Shown piece by piece: positions 49,891 through 61,028 of a DNA stretch of 64,000 bases. Origin of the DNA: Mycolicibacterium anyangense (GTDB lineage Bacteria > Actinomycetota > Actinomycetes > Mycobacteriales > Mycobacteriaceae); assembly GCF_010731855.1 (NCBI RefSeq), contig NZ_AP022620.1, positions 1,364,001 through 1,428,000 of the forward strand, in the 5' to 3' direction. Below the pieces are notes generated by a model. It saw nothing but the letters and a program-made list of their open reading frames with translations, did no database searches and was not told the DNA's origin. Every line of letters begins with the position of its first letter. Position 1 is the first letter of the stretch. The position numbers and the translations under genes were made by a program.

Positions 49891-52551
49891 TCAGTCGGCG
49901 CGGCCGATCCCGGCAAGCTGGCGATCCAGCCATGCCGCAAGCTGCCCGACGCCCGGAATGAGCATCACGGCAACGTGGCCCAGCTCGACGATCGTTCGTT
50001 GGACCATCGGGATCGGGGTTGCGAAGAGCGTTGTGCTGGACTGCCACCTGGTAGCCATTTCCCGCGACTGAATCCATACCGCCGGTGCGGCCGGCAGGCG
50101 GATCGAACCGTCCAGGTATTCGTCGTAGGTCATCCGGGACATCTCGACGATGTCGTTTTCGAGCTGCTGAGCAGCGGGTGAACGCACCGCGACGCCGGTG
50201 CTGCGCCGATCTCGCCATCTGCGCCGGATGGCGCCGGCGAGGGCACGCGGATCCGTCGCAACTCTGCGAACCCGTTGCCAGACAGCGGCATTGCGCGGCG
50301 GGCGGTGCGAGTCCAGCGGATGCGGGTCCAGCAGGAGCAGCCCAGCCACCGTCACCCCCTGGTCTTCCAGCCAGCAGGCCAGGTCCGCCGCGATCAGGGC
50401 ACCAAACGAGTACCCGGCGATGACGAACGGCCGGCCCTCGGCGCCGGCCTGCCGTGCCACCGTCAGCGCCGCTGACCGGACCCGGGTGCGCAGGTGTCCT
50501 GCCGGGCCGTGCCGAAGATCCATCAAACTCAGGGCGACCATGTCGCAGGGGCCGTTGACCGCCGCAGCCAGCGGCGCGTAGATCCAGGCGTGGCCGCCAA
50601 TACCCGGCACCATCAGACACACCGGTCCGGACCGATCGGTCCGCAGCGCGACGACCGGTGCGCGTTGTTCGCCGCTTCCGGGTTGCAGGTTGGCCACCAG
50701 TTCGGCGATGGTCGGGCACGCCGCCAACCGGTCCAGCGACATGCTGACACCGAACTGGGTGGCCAGCATCCGGGAGAACTCGATTGCCGTCAGCGAGCTG
50801 CCGCCCAGATCGGTGAAACGGTCCAGCCGGCCGGGGCGGGTGATGTTCAGCAGCAATTGCCAGGTGTCGGCAACCCAGTTCTCCACCCATCCCACCGGCG
50901 GACCACCCAGACCGGGAGCGACGATCTCACGCGGCTGCCCGGCATCCGGTCCGCCAGTGGCGCAATCAAGTTCTCGCAACACCGATTTCAGCACTTTGCC
51001 ACTGGCGTTGCGGGGAAGCTCCTCGACGAACGCCACCGACTGCGGGATCTTGTAATCCGCGAGATGTCCGCGCGCCCAGGCGATGACGGCGGTCGGGTCG
51101 AGCGTCGCGGTGGGCTGGGTGACGACAAAGGCGCGGCCGACCTCGCCGAGCACCGGGTGGGGCACGCCGACGACGGCAACCTGCGCGACACCGGGCAGCC
51201 GGGCCAGAACCTGCTCCACCTCGGCGGGATAGACCTTGAACCCGCTGCAGATGTACATGTCCTTGAGGCGGTCGGTGATCCGAAGGTTGCCGGCCGCGTC
51301 GACGACGCCGACATCACCGGTGTGCAACCAGCCCTCGGCGTCGATGGCCTCGGCGGTGGCCGCCGGGTCGTCGAGGTAGCCGAGCATCACGTTGGGACCG
51401 CGCAGCAGCACCTCCCCGACACCGTCGGGTGAGTCGCCGCAGTCGATGCGCAATTCGAAGTCGGCGATCGGCCGCCCACAGGTGGTGGCCACGGTGACGG
51501 CGTCGTCGCCGTACTGGCAGGCCGTGCCGAAACTGTTGGCCTCGGTCAACCCGTAACCGGTGAGCACGACGTCGACCTCGAGGTCCTGCTGCAGCCGCTC
51601 GACGAGGGCGACCGGCACCGTCGACGAGCCGGTGAACGCGAACCGCAGCGAGCTCAGGTCGTAGGCCGCTCTGGCCGGGTGATCCAGGATCGTCTGGAAG
51701 ACCGTCGGTGGCCCGGTGACGAACGTGATGCGTTGCTCGGCGATCGTCGCCATCGCCAGCTCGGGATCGAAACGCAGTTGCGGCACCAGGGTGGCTCCGC
51801 TGACCAGGCCGGCCAGCATCCCGGCCTTGTAACCGAAGCAGTGGAAGAACGGGTTGATGCACAGATAGCGATCCGTGCTGGTGAGTCCGCATGCGGCGGC
51901 GCCGGCGGCCGAGGCCGTCAACGACTGCCGGTGGGCGCAGAGCACTCCCTTGCTGCGCCCGGTCGTGCCGGACGTGAACAGGATGTCGGCCACGTCGTCG
52001 GGTCCGACAGCCGCCGCGCGGCTATCGACGTCGGCGCCGGACGCCGCCGGCCCGGACAGGAAGTGATCCCAGCTGCCGGGGCCCGAGTCGGGGCCGTCGA
52101 GCGGGATACGAACGACGTGACGCAATGCGGGAAGGGCGCCACGGTCGGGTTCGGTCAGCCGATCGGCGCCGGGCAGCCCGCTCGCCGCGATCAACAACGT
52201 CGCCGCGGTGCGGTCCAGGATGTCGCCGGCCTCCTCGGCGGTGTAGCGGACGCTCAGCGGCACCAGCACGCCGCCGGCGTAATGGATCGCCAACGAGGCG
52301 ACGACCCAGTGCCAGGTGTTCGGCGCCCAGATCGCAACCCGGTCCCCCGGTTCGATACCGAGCCCGAGCATGGCTGCGGCCGCGCGGCGCACCTCGTCAC
52401 GCAACTGGGCATAGCTGAAGCTCCGGTCCGGGGCGATCACCGCCGGGTGGTCGGCGAAGTCGATCGACATCCGGTCCACCAATGCGGGCGTGGTGGTCAG
52501 CTGGGCAGGATCCGGGCGGTATCCGCCGTGCTCGTTCGTCGCTGCCGACAC
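49891..52551 (-). CDS. adenylation-carrier-thioesterase tridomain protein (NRPS-like, no condensation or reductase)
   Basis: 886 residues. Residues 1-530 are an acyl-CoA synthetase/NRPS-type adenylation domain: P-loop LFTSGTTGRSKG (191-202), YGLTEAN (333), WLHTGD (408), and the catalytic lysine in RNASGKVLK (K519). Residues about 555-625 are a carrier domain with LGGSSL (phosphopantetheine Ser586). Residues about 635-886 are a thioesterase/hydrolase with AGYSFGAL (Ser715). Such A-T-TE units activate one carboxylic acid and release it as a dimer, lactone or ester. The acid is likely fatty or aryl, since the A domain is acyl-CoA-synthetase-like. An acyl-CoA dehydrogenase gene lies upstream on the same strand. 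Confidence 0.9.
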   Translation of the reverse strand: MSAATNEHGGYRPDPAQLTTTPALVDRMSIDFADHPAVIAPDRSFSYAQLRDEVRRAAAAMLGLGIEPGDRVAIWAPNTWHWVVASLAIHYAGGVLVPLSVRYTAEEAGDILDRTAATLLIAASGLPGADRLTEPDRGALPALRHVVRIPLDGPDSGPGSWDHFLSGPAASGADVDSRAAAVGPDDVADILFTSGTTGRSKGVLCAHRQSLTASAAGAAACGLTSTDRYLCINPFFHCFGYKAGMLAGLVSGATLVPQLRFDPELAMATIAEQRITFVTGPPTVFQTILDHPARAAYDLSSLRFAFTGSSTVPVALVERLQQDLEVDVVLTGYGLTEANSFGTACQYGDDAVTVATTCGRPIADFELRIDCGDSPDGVGEVLLRGPNVMLGYLDDPAATAEAIDAEGWLHTGDVGVVDAAGNLRITDRLKDMYICSGFKVYPAEVEQVLARLPGVAQVAVVGVPHPVLGEVGRAFVVTQPTATLDPTAVIAWARGHLADYKIPQSVAFVEELPRNASGKVLKSVLRELDCATGGPDAGQPREIVAPGLGGPPVGWVENWVADTWQLLLNITRPGRLDRFTDLGGSSLTAIEFSRMLATQFGVSMSLDRLAACPTIAELVANLQPGSGEQRAPVVALRTDRSGPVCLMVPGIGGHAWIYAPLAAAVNGPCDMVALSLMDLRHGPAGHLRTRVRSAALTVARQAGAEGRPFVIAGYSFGALIAADLACWLEDQGVTVAGLLLLDPHPLDSHRPPRNAAVWQRVRRVATDPRALAGAIRRRWRDRRSTGVAVRSPAAQQLENDIVEMSRMTYDEYLDGSIRLPAAPAVWIQSREMATRWQSSTTLFATPIPMVQRTIVELGHVAVMLIPGVGQLAAWLDRQLAGIGRAD

Positions 52552-52660
52552 TGAAGACCCCCGATTACCGACACGTCACCCCACGCTCTGAGGAAATCTT
52601 ACGGGGACGCCAATTTTGTGCCCTGTCGGCGCGGATCGGTTGGCCGGGGTGGAGCACTCG

Positions 52661-53845
52661 CTACAGCCCGGGCTGATCCTCGAGGATTCCCAGCCAGATC
52701 TGCGCGGCGTCCATCGCGACCTTCTCGCTGATGAACGCATGCTGGGATCCGGTGTAGATGTCACGGAACCCGCGCTCGAGCCGACTGCCCTCCCGGATCG
52801 CCGTGGTGCCGGCAGCCAGGTGCGCCCACTCGGCGCACCCGCGCGCGACGTCGGTGGCGAACACCGCGGCTGCCCGCATATCCGCGCGCAGCATCGGCGT
52901 CAGATCCTGCCCGCCGGCCACGGCGGCCTCCGCGGTGCCGAATGCGTCGAGGATCAGCAATCGCGCCGCCCGCCAGGCGCAGACGTGATGGGCAAGGTTC
53001 TTCTGGAAGGTGGGACGGCTGGCCAGCGACGCCATGTCGCTCATCCGGAACTTGGTGGCCGCCAACGACTGGACGTCGTCGAGCATGCTCTTGGCCACCC
53101 CCAGGGCCCACGCCGCGTGCCCGGCCGCCGTCACCGGCATCAGGCCCATCCGGGTGGCCGGCGAGCTGCCCCGGTTGGGCGTCCTGGAGAACAGCGGGAA
53201 GGTGCGGTGGGTGGGCACGAAGACATCGTCGACGCGGTAGTCGTAGGACCCGGTTCCCTTGAGGCCCTGGACATGCCAACCGTCGGTGAAGACGATCTCC
53301 GCGCGCGGGATGACTGCCACCTGCATCTCGGGAAGGCCGTCGGCCGCCATCCGCGGCTGGCCGTCGTCGAGCGGGAAGAAGCCCGCACAGACGTACTCGG
53401 CGTGGCCGGTCCCCGACCCGAAACTCCACGACCCACTGACCCGGTAGCCACCCTCGACCACCGCGCCCTGCCCGTTGGGGAAGAACTGCCCACCCATGGT
53501 CACGTGGTTGCCGTTGGCGGTGAACACCTCGGCGAAACCCTCGTCGGGCAGGTAGGCGGCCGCGGCGAACGTCGAGGGCAGATTGGCGATGCCGATCCAG
53601 CCGAACGAGCCATCCTGCCAAGCCATCTCGATCCATGTCTCGATCATCTCGGCGAAAGTGGGCTCCACACCCCCGGCCTCGACCGGGTTGAACGCTGTCA
53701 TCAGACCGCTGTCCCACATCTCGTCGACGATCGCGCGGGACATGGTGCGCAGCTGTTCGGACTCGGCGGCTTGCGCCGCCACCAGATCGCGCATCCCCCG
53801 CGCGACGTCGCGTACCTGATCCCCCGCTCCGAGCATCGCGGTCAC
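52661..53845 (-). CDS. acyl-CoA dehydrogenase-family flavoprotein
   Basis: 394 residues from the GTG at 53843-53845, which follows GGAGAAG at good spacing; ATG three codons later is an alternative. The order follows the acyl-CoA dehydrogenase fold: N-terminal helices, a middle beta-domain (NHVTMGGQFFPNGQGAVVEGGYRVSGSWSFGSG, VFTDGWHVQGLKGTGSYDYRVDDVFVP), and C-terminal helices. The VSG.W.F.SG motif and shape are near the HsaA/hydroxylase-type ACAD group, which may be flavin monooxygenases instead of dehydrogenases. It lies just upstream of the A-T-TE gene, 109 bp apart, same strand. Confidence 0.88.
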   Translation of the reverse strand: MTAMLGAGDQVRDVARGMRDLVAAQAAESEQLRTMSRAIVDEMWDSGLMTAFNPVEAGGVEPTFAEMIETWIEMAWQDGSFGWIGIANLPSTFAAAAYLPDEGFAEVFTANGNHVTMGGQFFPNGQGAVVEGGYRVSGSWSFGSGTGHAEYVCAGFFPLDDGQPRMAADGLPEMQVAVIPRAEIVFTDGWHVQGLKGTGSYDYRVDDVFVPTHRTFPLFSRTPNRGSSPATRMGLMPVTAAGHAAWALGVAKSMLDDVQSLAATKFRMSDMASLASRPTFQKNLAHHVCAWRAARLLILDAFGTAEAAVAGGQDLTPMLRADMRAAAVFATDVARGCAEWAHLAAGTTAIREGSRLERGFRDIYTGSQHAFISEKVAMDAAQIWLGILEDQPGL

Positions 53846-53937
53846 TGAACTTCTCCGATCTCGACGCGGTGGGCTGAACGACAGTGAACAACCTTGAAAA
53901 AGTGTATAGACCTGTTCGGCCACCGAGGCAAGGACGA

Positions 53938-54486
53938 CTACCAGCCGACCTCCTCGGCGGTGACCACGCGGGCCGTGCGCCCCGGTGCCGCCTGGTGGCG
54001 CCAATAGAGATTGGTGTGCACGATGATCTGTTCCGAGGGCGGCGCACCCCACTGCGTCGGGTCCTCCGTGGTGTGGGCATCGCTGACCAACGTGACGTCA
54101 TAGCCACGGGTGAAGGCGCCATGGATCGTGCTGCGAACGCAGTAATCGGTCTGCGCACCGGTCACCACCAGATGTCCGACGCCGAGATCGGCGAGCACCG
54201 ACTCCAGGATGGTGTCCTCGAACGAGTCGCCGAAGTGCTTGGCCACCACTGGTTCGGCGTCACCGGGCGCCAGTTCGGTGACGATCTGCCAGGCGTCGCT
54301 GCCGGCGGGCAGGTCGCCGTCGGAATGCTGAATCCAGACGACCGGCACGCCCTCGGTGCGGGCGCGGTCCACCAGCGTGGCGATCGTGGCGACGACTGCG
54401 TCGCGGTCGTGGGCGCGGGCGACCACGTCGTTCTGGACGTCGATGACCAGCAGAGCGGTGTTCGGCCTGCCGTCGAGAGTCGACAT
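53938..54486 (-). CDS. isochorismatase-family cysteine hydrolase
   Basis: 182 residues. The catalytic triad motifs are visible: LLVIDVQNDVV (Asp), VVAKHFGDSF (Lys) and VTGAQTDYCVRSTIHGA (Cys). The family hydrolyses nicotinamide, N-carbamoyl compounds or isochorismate-type substrates. The start ATG gives the common N-terminus. It may be in the same leftward unit as the ACAD and A-T-TE genes (92 bp gap). Substrate unknown. Confidence 0.9.
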   Translation of the reverse strand: MSTLDGRPNTALLVIDVQNDVVARAHDRDAVVATIATLVDRARTEGVPVVWIQHSDGDLPAGSDAWQIVTELAPGDAEPVVAKHFGDSFEDTILESVLADLGVGHLVVTGAQTDYCVRSTIHGAFTRGYDVTLVSDAHTTEDPTQWGAPPSEQIIVHTNLYWRHQAAPGRTARVVTAEEVGW

Positions 54487-54652
54487 CGTGGGAGCCTAGC
54501 TCGCCGCAGCCGCGCCGCAGTCTGCTCGACGCGCGCTACCGCCGCTGATGGGCCATAGTTCACGGGAGCGACTCGCGGTCCTCGCCGTGCCGAAACATGG
54601 CGATGCCACACTGCGGTCGTCCACAACGCTGTCTAGACGCAGGGAGCAGGCC

Positions 54653-57184
<2,532 letters not shown>

Positions 57185-57252
57185 CACCCGGACTCATCGC
57201 CGCACGACACGTCGAGTCGACGGCGGCACACTGCGTCGACGTTTCTGTCACA

Positions 57253-58089
57253 GTGAGTGGTGTGTACGACGAGCACCGCGCGGTGAACCGCAACCTGTGG
57301 GACGAGCGCGCCCCGGCCCACGCCGCATCGCCGGACTATGGGGTGCAGCGGCTGCTCGACGATCCGGACTGGCTCTCCGATGTCGTGCGGTTCGACGCAC
57401 CGCGCCTCGGCCCGATCGCAGGTCTGCGCGGACTGCACCTGCAATGCCATATCGGGACCGACACCGTCTCGCTGGCCCGGCTCGGCGCCCGGATGACGGG
57501 CCTGGACTTCTCCCCCGCCGCACTGGCGATCGCCCGGCAGATCGCCGAATCGGCCGCAACCGACATCGAGTACGTCGAGTCCGATGTCTATGCGGCACCG
57601 GAAGCCCTAGGAGACAACACTTTCGACCTTGTCTACACCGGCATCGGCGCACTGGTGTGGCTACCCGATATCCGGAGATGGGCCGACGTGGTGGCCCAGC
57701 TGCTCTGCCCGGGCGGTCGGCTGTTCCTGCGTGAGGGTCACCCGGTCCTGGGGGCGGTCGATGAGCAGCGCACGGATGCGATCACCCTGGGCTACCCCTA
57801 CTTCGAGCACGCCGACCCGTTGCGGTTCGACGCCTCGCAGACCTACGTCGAGACCGATGTGGTGTTCACCAACGCCGAGTCCCGCGAGTGGAACCACGGG
57901 GTGGGCGAGATCATCACCGCAGTCCTCGATGCCGGATTGCAATTGACCATGTTCGTCGAACATGATTCGGTGCCCTGGAATGCTCTGGACGGGCTGATGC
58001 GTCGCGACGACGACGGCGAATGGCGCCTCGTCGAGCACGGCGACCTACTGCCGTTGAGCTACACCCTGCAGGCGGTCAAACCGGCGTGA
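57253..58089 (+). CDS. class I SAM-dependent methyltransferase
   Basis: 278 residues from GTG. The Rossmann-type methyltransferase motifs are LRGLHLQCHIGTDTVSLARLGARMTGLDFSPAAL (motif I region, with HLQCHIG in place of GxGxG and an acidic LD pair), VESDVY and FDLVYTGIGALVWLPDI. Its relation to the UbiE-like group is clear, but HLQCHIGTDT is a recognisable sub-family version. Substrate unknown. It converges with the Ddn-like gene with a 14-bp overlap of 3' ends. Confidence 0.88.
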   Translation: MSGVYDEHRAVNRNLWDERAPAHAASPDYGVQRLLDDPDWLSDVVRFDAPRLGPIAGLRGLHLQCHIGTDTVSLARLGARMTGLDFSPAALAIARQIAESAATDIEYVESDVYAAPEALGDNTFDLVYTGIGALVWLPDIRRWADVVAQLLCPGGRLFLREGHPVLGAVDEQRTDAITLGYPYFEHADPLRFDASQTYVETDVVFTNAESREWNHGVGEIITAVLDAGLQLTMFVEHDSVPWNALDGLMRRDDDGEWRLVEHGDLLPLSYTLQAVKPA

Positions 58090-58543
58090 GCACGATGATC
58101 GGGATCTCCCGGTCGGTGCGCTGCTGGTACTCGGTGAAGTACGGGTACATCTGTACCAGCCGTCGCCACAGCTGCGGCCGCTGGTCCGCCGGCGCCACCT
58201 CGGCGCGCACCGGGACTTCCCGATCCCGGACTCGCACAACGGCTTCCGGGTGGGCTTGGAGATTCAGCCACCACGTCGGATGGGAATCGCTGCCGGCGTA
58301 GGCCGCCGCGATCACCATGCGGTCGCCGTCCTGCAGGTAGATCAGTGGGACCGTGCGCGGCTTGCCGCTCCTGCGCCCGGTGACGGTCAGGAGCATCGTC
58401 GGGTAGTTCGGGTTCTGCGCCGCGCCTGCGGTCACCCGGTACAGCAGGGTGTGCAGGTCGCTGAAGGTCCGGGTCACCGGGCGCATCCAGCGACGGCTCA
58501 TCAGACCGCCGGCCAGGCTGAACAATCGCGACGTCCCGGCCAT
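58076..58543 (-). CDS. deazaflavin (F420)-dependent nitroreductase family protein (Ddn-like, DUF385)
   Basis: 155 residues. The FDOR-A pattern is seen: TMLLTVTGRRSGKPRTVPLIYLQDGDRMVIAAAYAGSDSHPTWWLNLQAHPEAVVRVRDREVPVRA, then QLWRRLVQMYPYFTEYQQRTDREIPIIVL. These beta-barrel proteins use F420H2 to reduce quinones, aflatoxins or nitroimidazoles. The start ATG gives a normal N-terminus of about 30 residues. It is the last gene of a leftward unit after the ALDH and HpcH-type genes, with an 11-bp spacer. Confidence 0.92.
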   Translation of the reverse strand: MAGTSRLFSLAGGLMSRRWMRPVTRTFSDLHTLLYRVTAGAAQNPNYPTMLLTVTGRRSGKPRTVPLIYLQDGDRMVIAAAYAGSDSHPTWWLNLQAHPEAVVRVRDREVPVRAEVAPADQRPQLWRRLVQMYPYFTEYQQRTDREIPIIVLTPV

Positions 58544-58554
58544 CGCGCACCGCC

Positions 58555-59475
58555 TCAGTAGTGGTAGGTGTCCGACGGTGCCGCGACGTGCACGGCCTGG
58601 TCGTCGAATTCCGAGACCTCGATACCGTAGGCGCGGGCCAGGTCGAGGATCTTGTTGGCACGGGCGATGCGGGGAAGGTCCGAGCCGTTGCGGATCTCGC
58701 CGCCGTCGCGCTCGAATTCGGCGAAGAACTCCTTGGCCCAGGTGATCTCCTCCTGGGACGGAGCCAGGCCCTCGTTGACGGCCGGGCACTGGTCCGGGGT
58801 CAAGCAGATCTTGCCGGTCATGCCGAACTCGGCGGACACCGCGGTGGCCTCGCTGAGCTTGAGTGCGCTCGACCCGACGGTCGGGCCGTCGATGGCACCG
58901 GGCAGGTGTGCAGCCTTGGCGGCGATGGTGAACCGGGAACGGGCATAGGCCAGGGTGGCCGGGTTGTCGCCGAACCCGGTATCGCGGCGGAAGTCACCGA
59001 TCCCGAAGGCCAGCCGGAAGGTGCCCTTGGCAGACGCGATCTCGGTGATCCGCTCGAGCCCTCGCGCGGTCTCGACCAGGGCCACGATGGGTGTGTTCGG
59101 CAACCGCTTGGCGGTCTCGGTGACATGGTCGACCGACTCGACCATCGCCAGCATCACCCCGCCCACCGAAGACGAGGACAGCGCCTCGAGGTCGTCGGCC
59201 CACCACGGCGTGCCGAAACCGTTGACCCGAACCCAGTCGGTGTTGCCGGCGGCCAGCCAGCGCATCACGTTGTCGCGTGCCGAGGTCTTGTCCTTCGGGG
59301 CCACCGCATCCTCGATGTCGAGCACCACGATGTCGGCCCGCGACCGCACCGCCGCCGCGAACTTGTCGCCGTGGGCGCCGTTGACCAGCAGCCAGCTGCG
59401 GGCCAGCACCGGGTCGATACGGAATCCGACGTCGTGGGTGTCGTGTGAATCCCAGCCGCTGCTCTGGTCGTACAT
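58555..59475 (-). CDS. HpcH/HpaI aldolase / citrate lyase beta-subunit-like protein
   Basis: 306 residues from the ATG at 59473-59475. TIM-barrel lyase pattern: ARSWLLVNGAHGDKFAAAVRSRADIVVLDIEDAVAPKDK, VRVNGFGTPWW, VMLAMVESVDHV, PIVALVETARGLERI, and LAFGIGDFRRDTG. The DIEDAV and VETARG motifs are the metal-binding Asp/Glu region of CitE-like enzymes, which cleave or hydrolyse CoA esters such as citramalyl-CoA or malyl-CoA. A longer frame upstream overlaps the ALDH gene antiparallel in register and is not real. It follows the ALDH gene after 83 bp, same strand. Confidence 0.9.
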   Translation of the reverse strand: MYDQSSGWDSHDTHDVGFRIDPVLARSWLLVNGAHGDKFAAAVRSRADIVVLDIEDAVAPKDKTSARDNVMRWLAAGNTDWVRVNGFGTPWWADDLEALSSSSVGGVMLAMVESVDHVTETAKRLPNTPIVALVETARGLERITEIASAKGTFRLAFGIGDFRRDTGFGDNPATLAYARSRFTIAAKAAHLPGAIDGPTVGSSALKLSEATAVSAEFGMTGKICLTPDQCPAVNEGLAPSQEEITWAKEFFAEFERDGGEIRNGSDLPRIARANKILDLARAYGIEVSEFDDQAVHVAAPSDTYHY

Positions 59476-59558
59476 CGTGTTGCCCTGGCGCCTTCCGTAC
59501 CGCAAATGTTCGGTATCCATCCTGGCAGCAGGGGGCGGCGCGGCCGAAGGCAGGTCGC

Positions 59559-60914
59559 TCAGGAGCCCGGCGCCGACCAGTGCACCACCTTCGTGGTGGT
59601 CAGCTCGTCGAGCAGTTCCGGGCCGTACCCGAACCCCCTGCCGCTGGCCCGCCGCGGTTCGGCCGATCCGCCAGGCGCACCCCCGAACACCGCGTTGATC
59701 TTGACCGTCCCGACCGGCAGCGCACGCCATGCCGACTGGGCATGGGCCATGTCGGCGGTGAGCACGGTGGCAGCCAGCCCGTAGCGGTCGTCGGCCGCCT
59801 CCGCCAGCGCAGCTGCGAAGCTCGGCACGATGCGCACCGGGGCGATGGGCCCGAATGTCTCCTCGGTCATCACCAGCATGTCCGACGTGCACTCGGCCAG
59901 GACTGTCGGCGGGTAGAACGTACCGGGGCCGGGCTGCGGCCGGCCGCCGCACAGCAGACGGGCGCCGCTTTTCACCGCATCGGTGACGTGGCGGTGGACG
60001 TGTTCGCGGTGGCGCCCGTCGACCAGCGGGCCGAGGCGCGCGGCCCAGGACTGCGCCTCGGTGATGAGCTCCGCGAGGAACCGGTCGGCTGCCGGGGCCA
60101 CCACGAAGATGCGCTCCACGGAGACACAGATCTGCCCGGCGTTGGCGAAGGCCCCGAGGGCGGCCTGCCCCGCCGCCCACCCGGTATCGACGTCGGCATC
60201 GACGATGAGGGCGTCGTTGCCGCCGTTCTCCAGCAGGGCCGTGGCGCCCCGCTCGGCGCACATCCTGGCAATGGCACGCCCGGTGCCACTGCTGCCGACA
60301 TGGGCGACGACGTCGACGCCGGGGTCACCGGCCAGCCGGGCACCCGTGGTGGCGTCACCGTCGACGATCTCGAGGACACCGGGCGGCAAGGCCGCGGAAA
60401 GCAGCTCGGCGAACCGCCGCCCGGTGCCGGGACAGCGCTCACTTGGCTTGTGCACCATAGTGTTTCCCGTGACCAGCGCGGCCCCGAGCAGGCCGGCCGC
60501 CACGGCGATCGGATCGTTCCACGGGGTCAGCACGGCCACCACTCCGCGCGGCTGCGGAACCATCAGGTCGATGGCATCCCACTGGCCCTGCAGCGCGCGC
60601 CCGCGATGCAGCGGACCCAGCTCGGCGTACTGGCGCAGCGTCGCCACGCCGGCATCAACGCCGCCGAGGGCATCAGCAGCGGTCTTGCCCGTCTCCCGCT
60701 CGTTGAGGGCGGCCAAGTCCCGGGCGGCGGCGTGCACGGCGTCGGCGGCCACTCGCAGGGCGGCGGCACGCTCGGCGGCCGGCGTTGCCGACCACTGCGG
60801 GAACGCGCCGCGGGCGCGCCCGACCGCGGCGGTACAGGCGGTGGCGTCGGCGATTGCGGTGGTGGTGACCAGATCGCCGGTACGGGGATCGGTCACGGTC
60901 AGTGTGGTGGGCAC
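59559..60914 (-). CDS. aldehyde dehydrogenase family protein
   Basis: 451 residues from the GTG at 60912-60914 (PTTLTVTDPRTGDLV); the GTG at 60945-60947 is an alternative. ALDH landmarks: VAVLTPWNDPIAVAAGLLGAALVTGNTMVHKPSE, VAHVGSSGTGRAIA, general-base region TALLENGGNDA, catalytic cysteine in ANAGQICVSVERI, and TEETFGPIAPV. The protein is somewhat shorter than the usual ~490, lacking part of the N-terminal strand. It oxidises an aldehyde with NAD(P). An open frame continues upstream to 62048, antisense to the permease gene, and is not taken as coding. Confidence 0.88.
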   Translation of the reverse strand: MPTTLTVTDPRTGDLVTTTAIADATACTAAVGRARGAFPQWSATPAAERAAALRVAADAVHAAARDLAALNERETGKTAADALGGVDAGVATLRQYAELGPLHRGRALQGQWDAIDLMVPQPRGVVAVLTPWNDPIAVAAGLLGAALVTGNTMVHKPSERCPGTGRRFAELLSAALPPGVLEIVDGDATTGARLAGDPGVDVVAHVGSSGTGRAIARMCAERGATALLENGGNDALIVDADVDTGWAAGQAALGAFANAGQICVSVERIFVVAPAADRFLAELITEAQSWAARLGPLVDGRHREHVHRHVTDAVKSGARLLCGGRPQPGPGTFYPPTVLAECTSDMLVMTEETFGPIAPVRIVPSFAAALAEAADDRYGLAATVLTADMAHAQSAWRALPVGTVKINAVFGGAPGGSAEPRRASGRGFGYGPELLDELTTTKVVHWSAPGS

Positions 60915-61028
60915 GCCTGCGGGTACCCGGGTGCGCGCTGACGACACGTCGGCTCGGCGGGGCCGGCCGGCGAGCGCTAGGTTGATGTGCGGTCGGATGG
61001 CTGTGCGGTCGGATGACAAGGAGCGCCT

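Noticed and set aside
59476..60261. Fusion of the HpcH/HpaI-like protein with an upstream Arg-rich segment
   Set aside because: The extension is out of frame with the ALDH gene that truly occupies that DNA on the same strand; the ATG at 59475 gives the standard lyase N-terminus.
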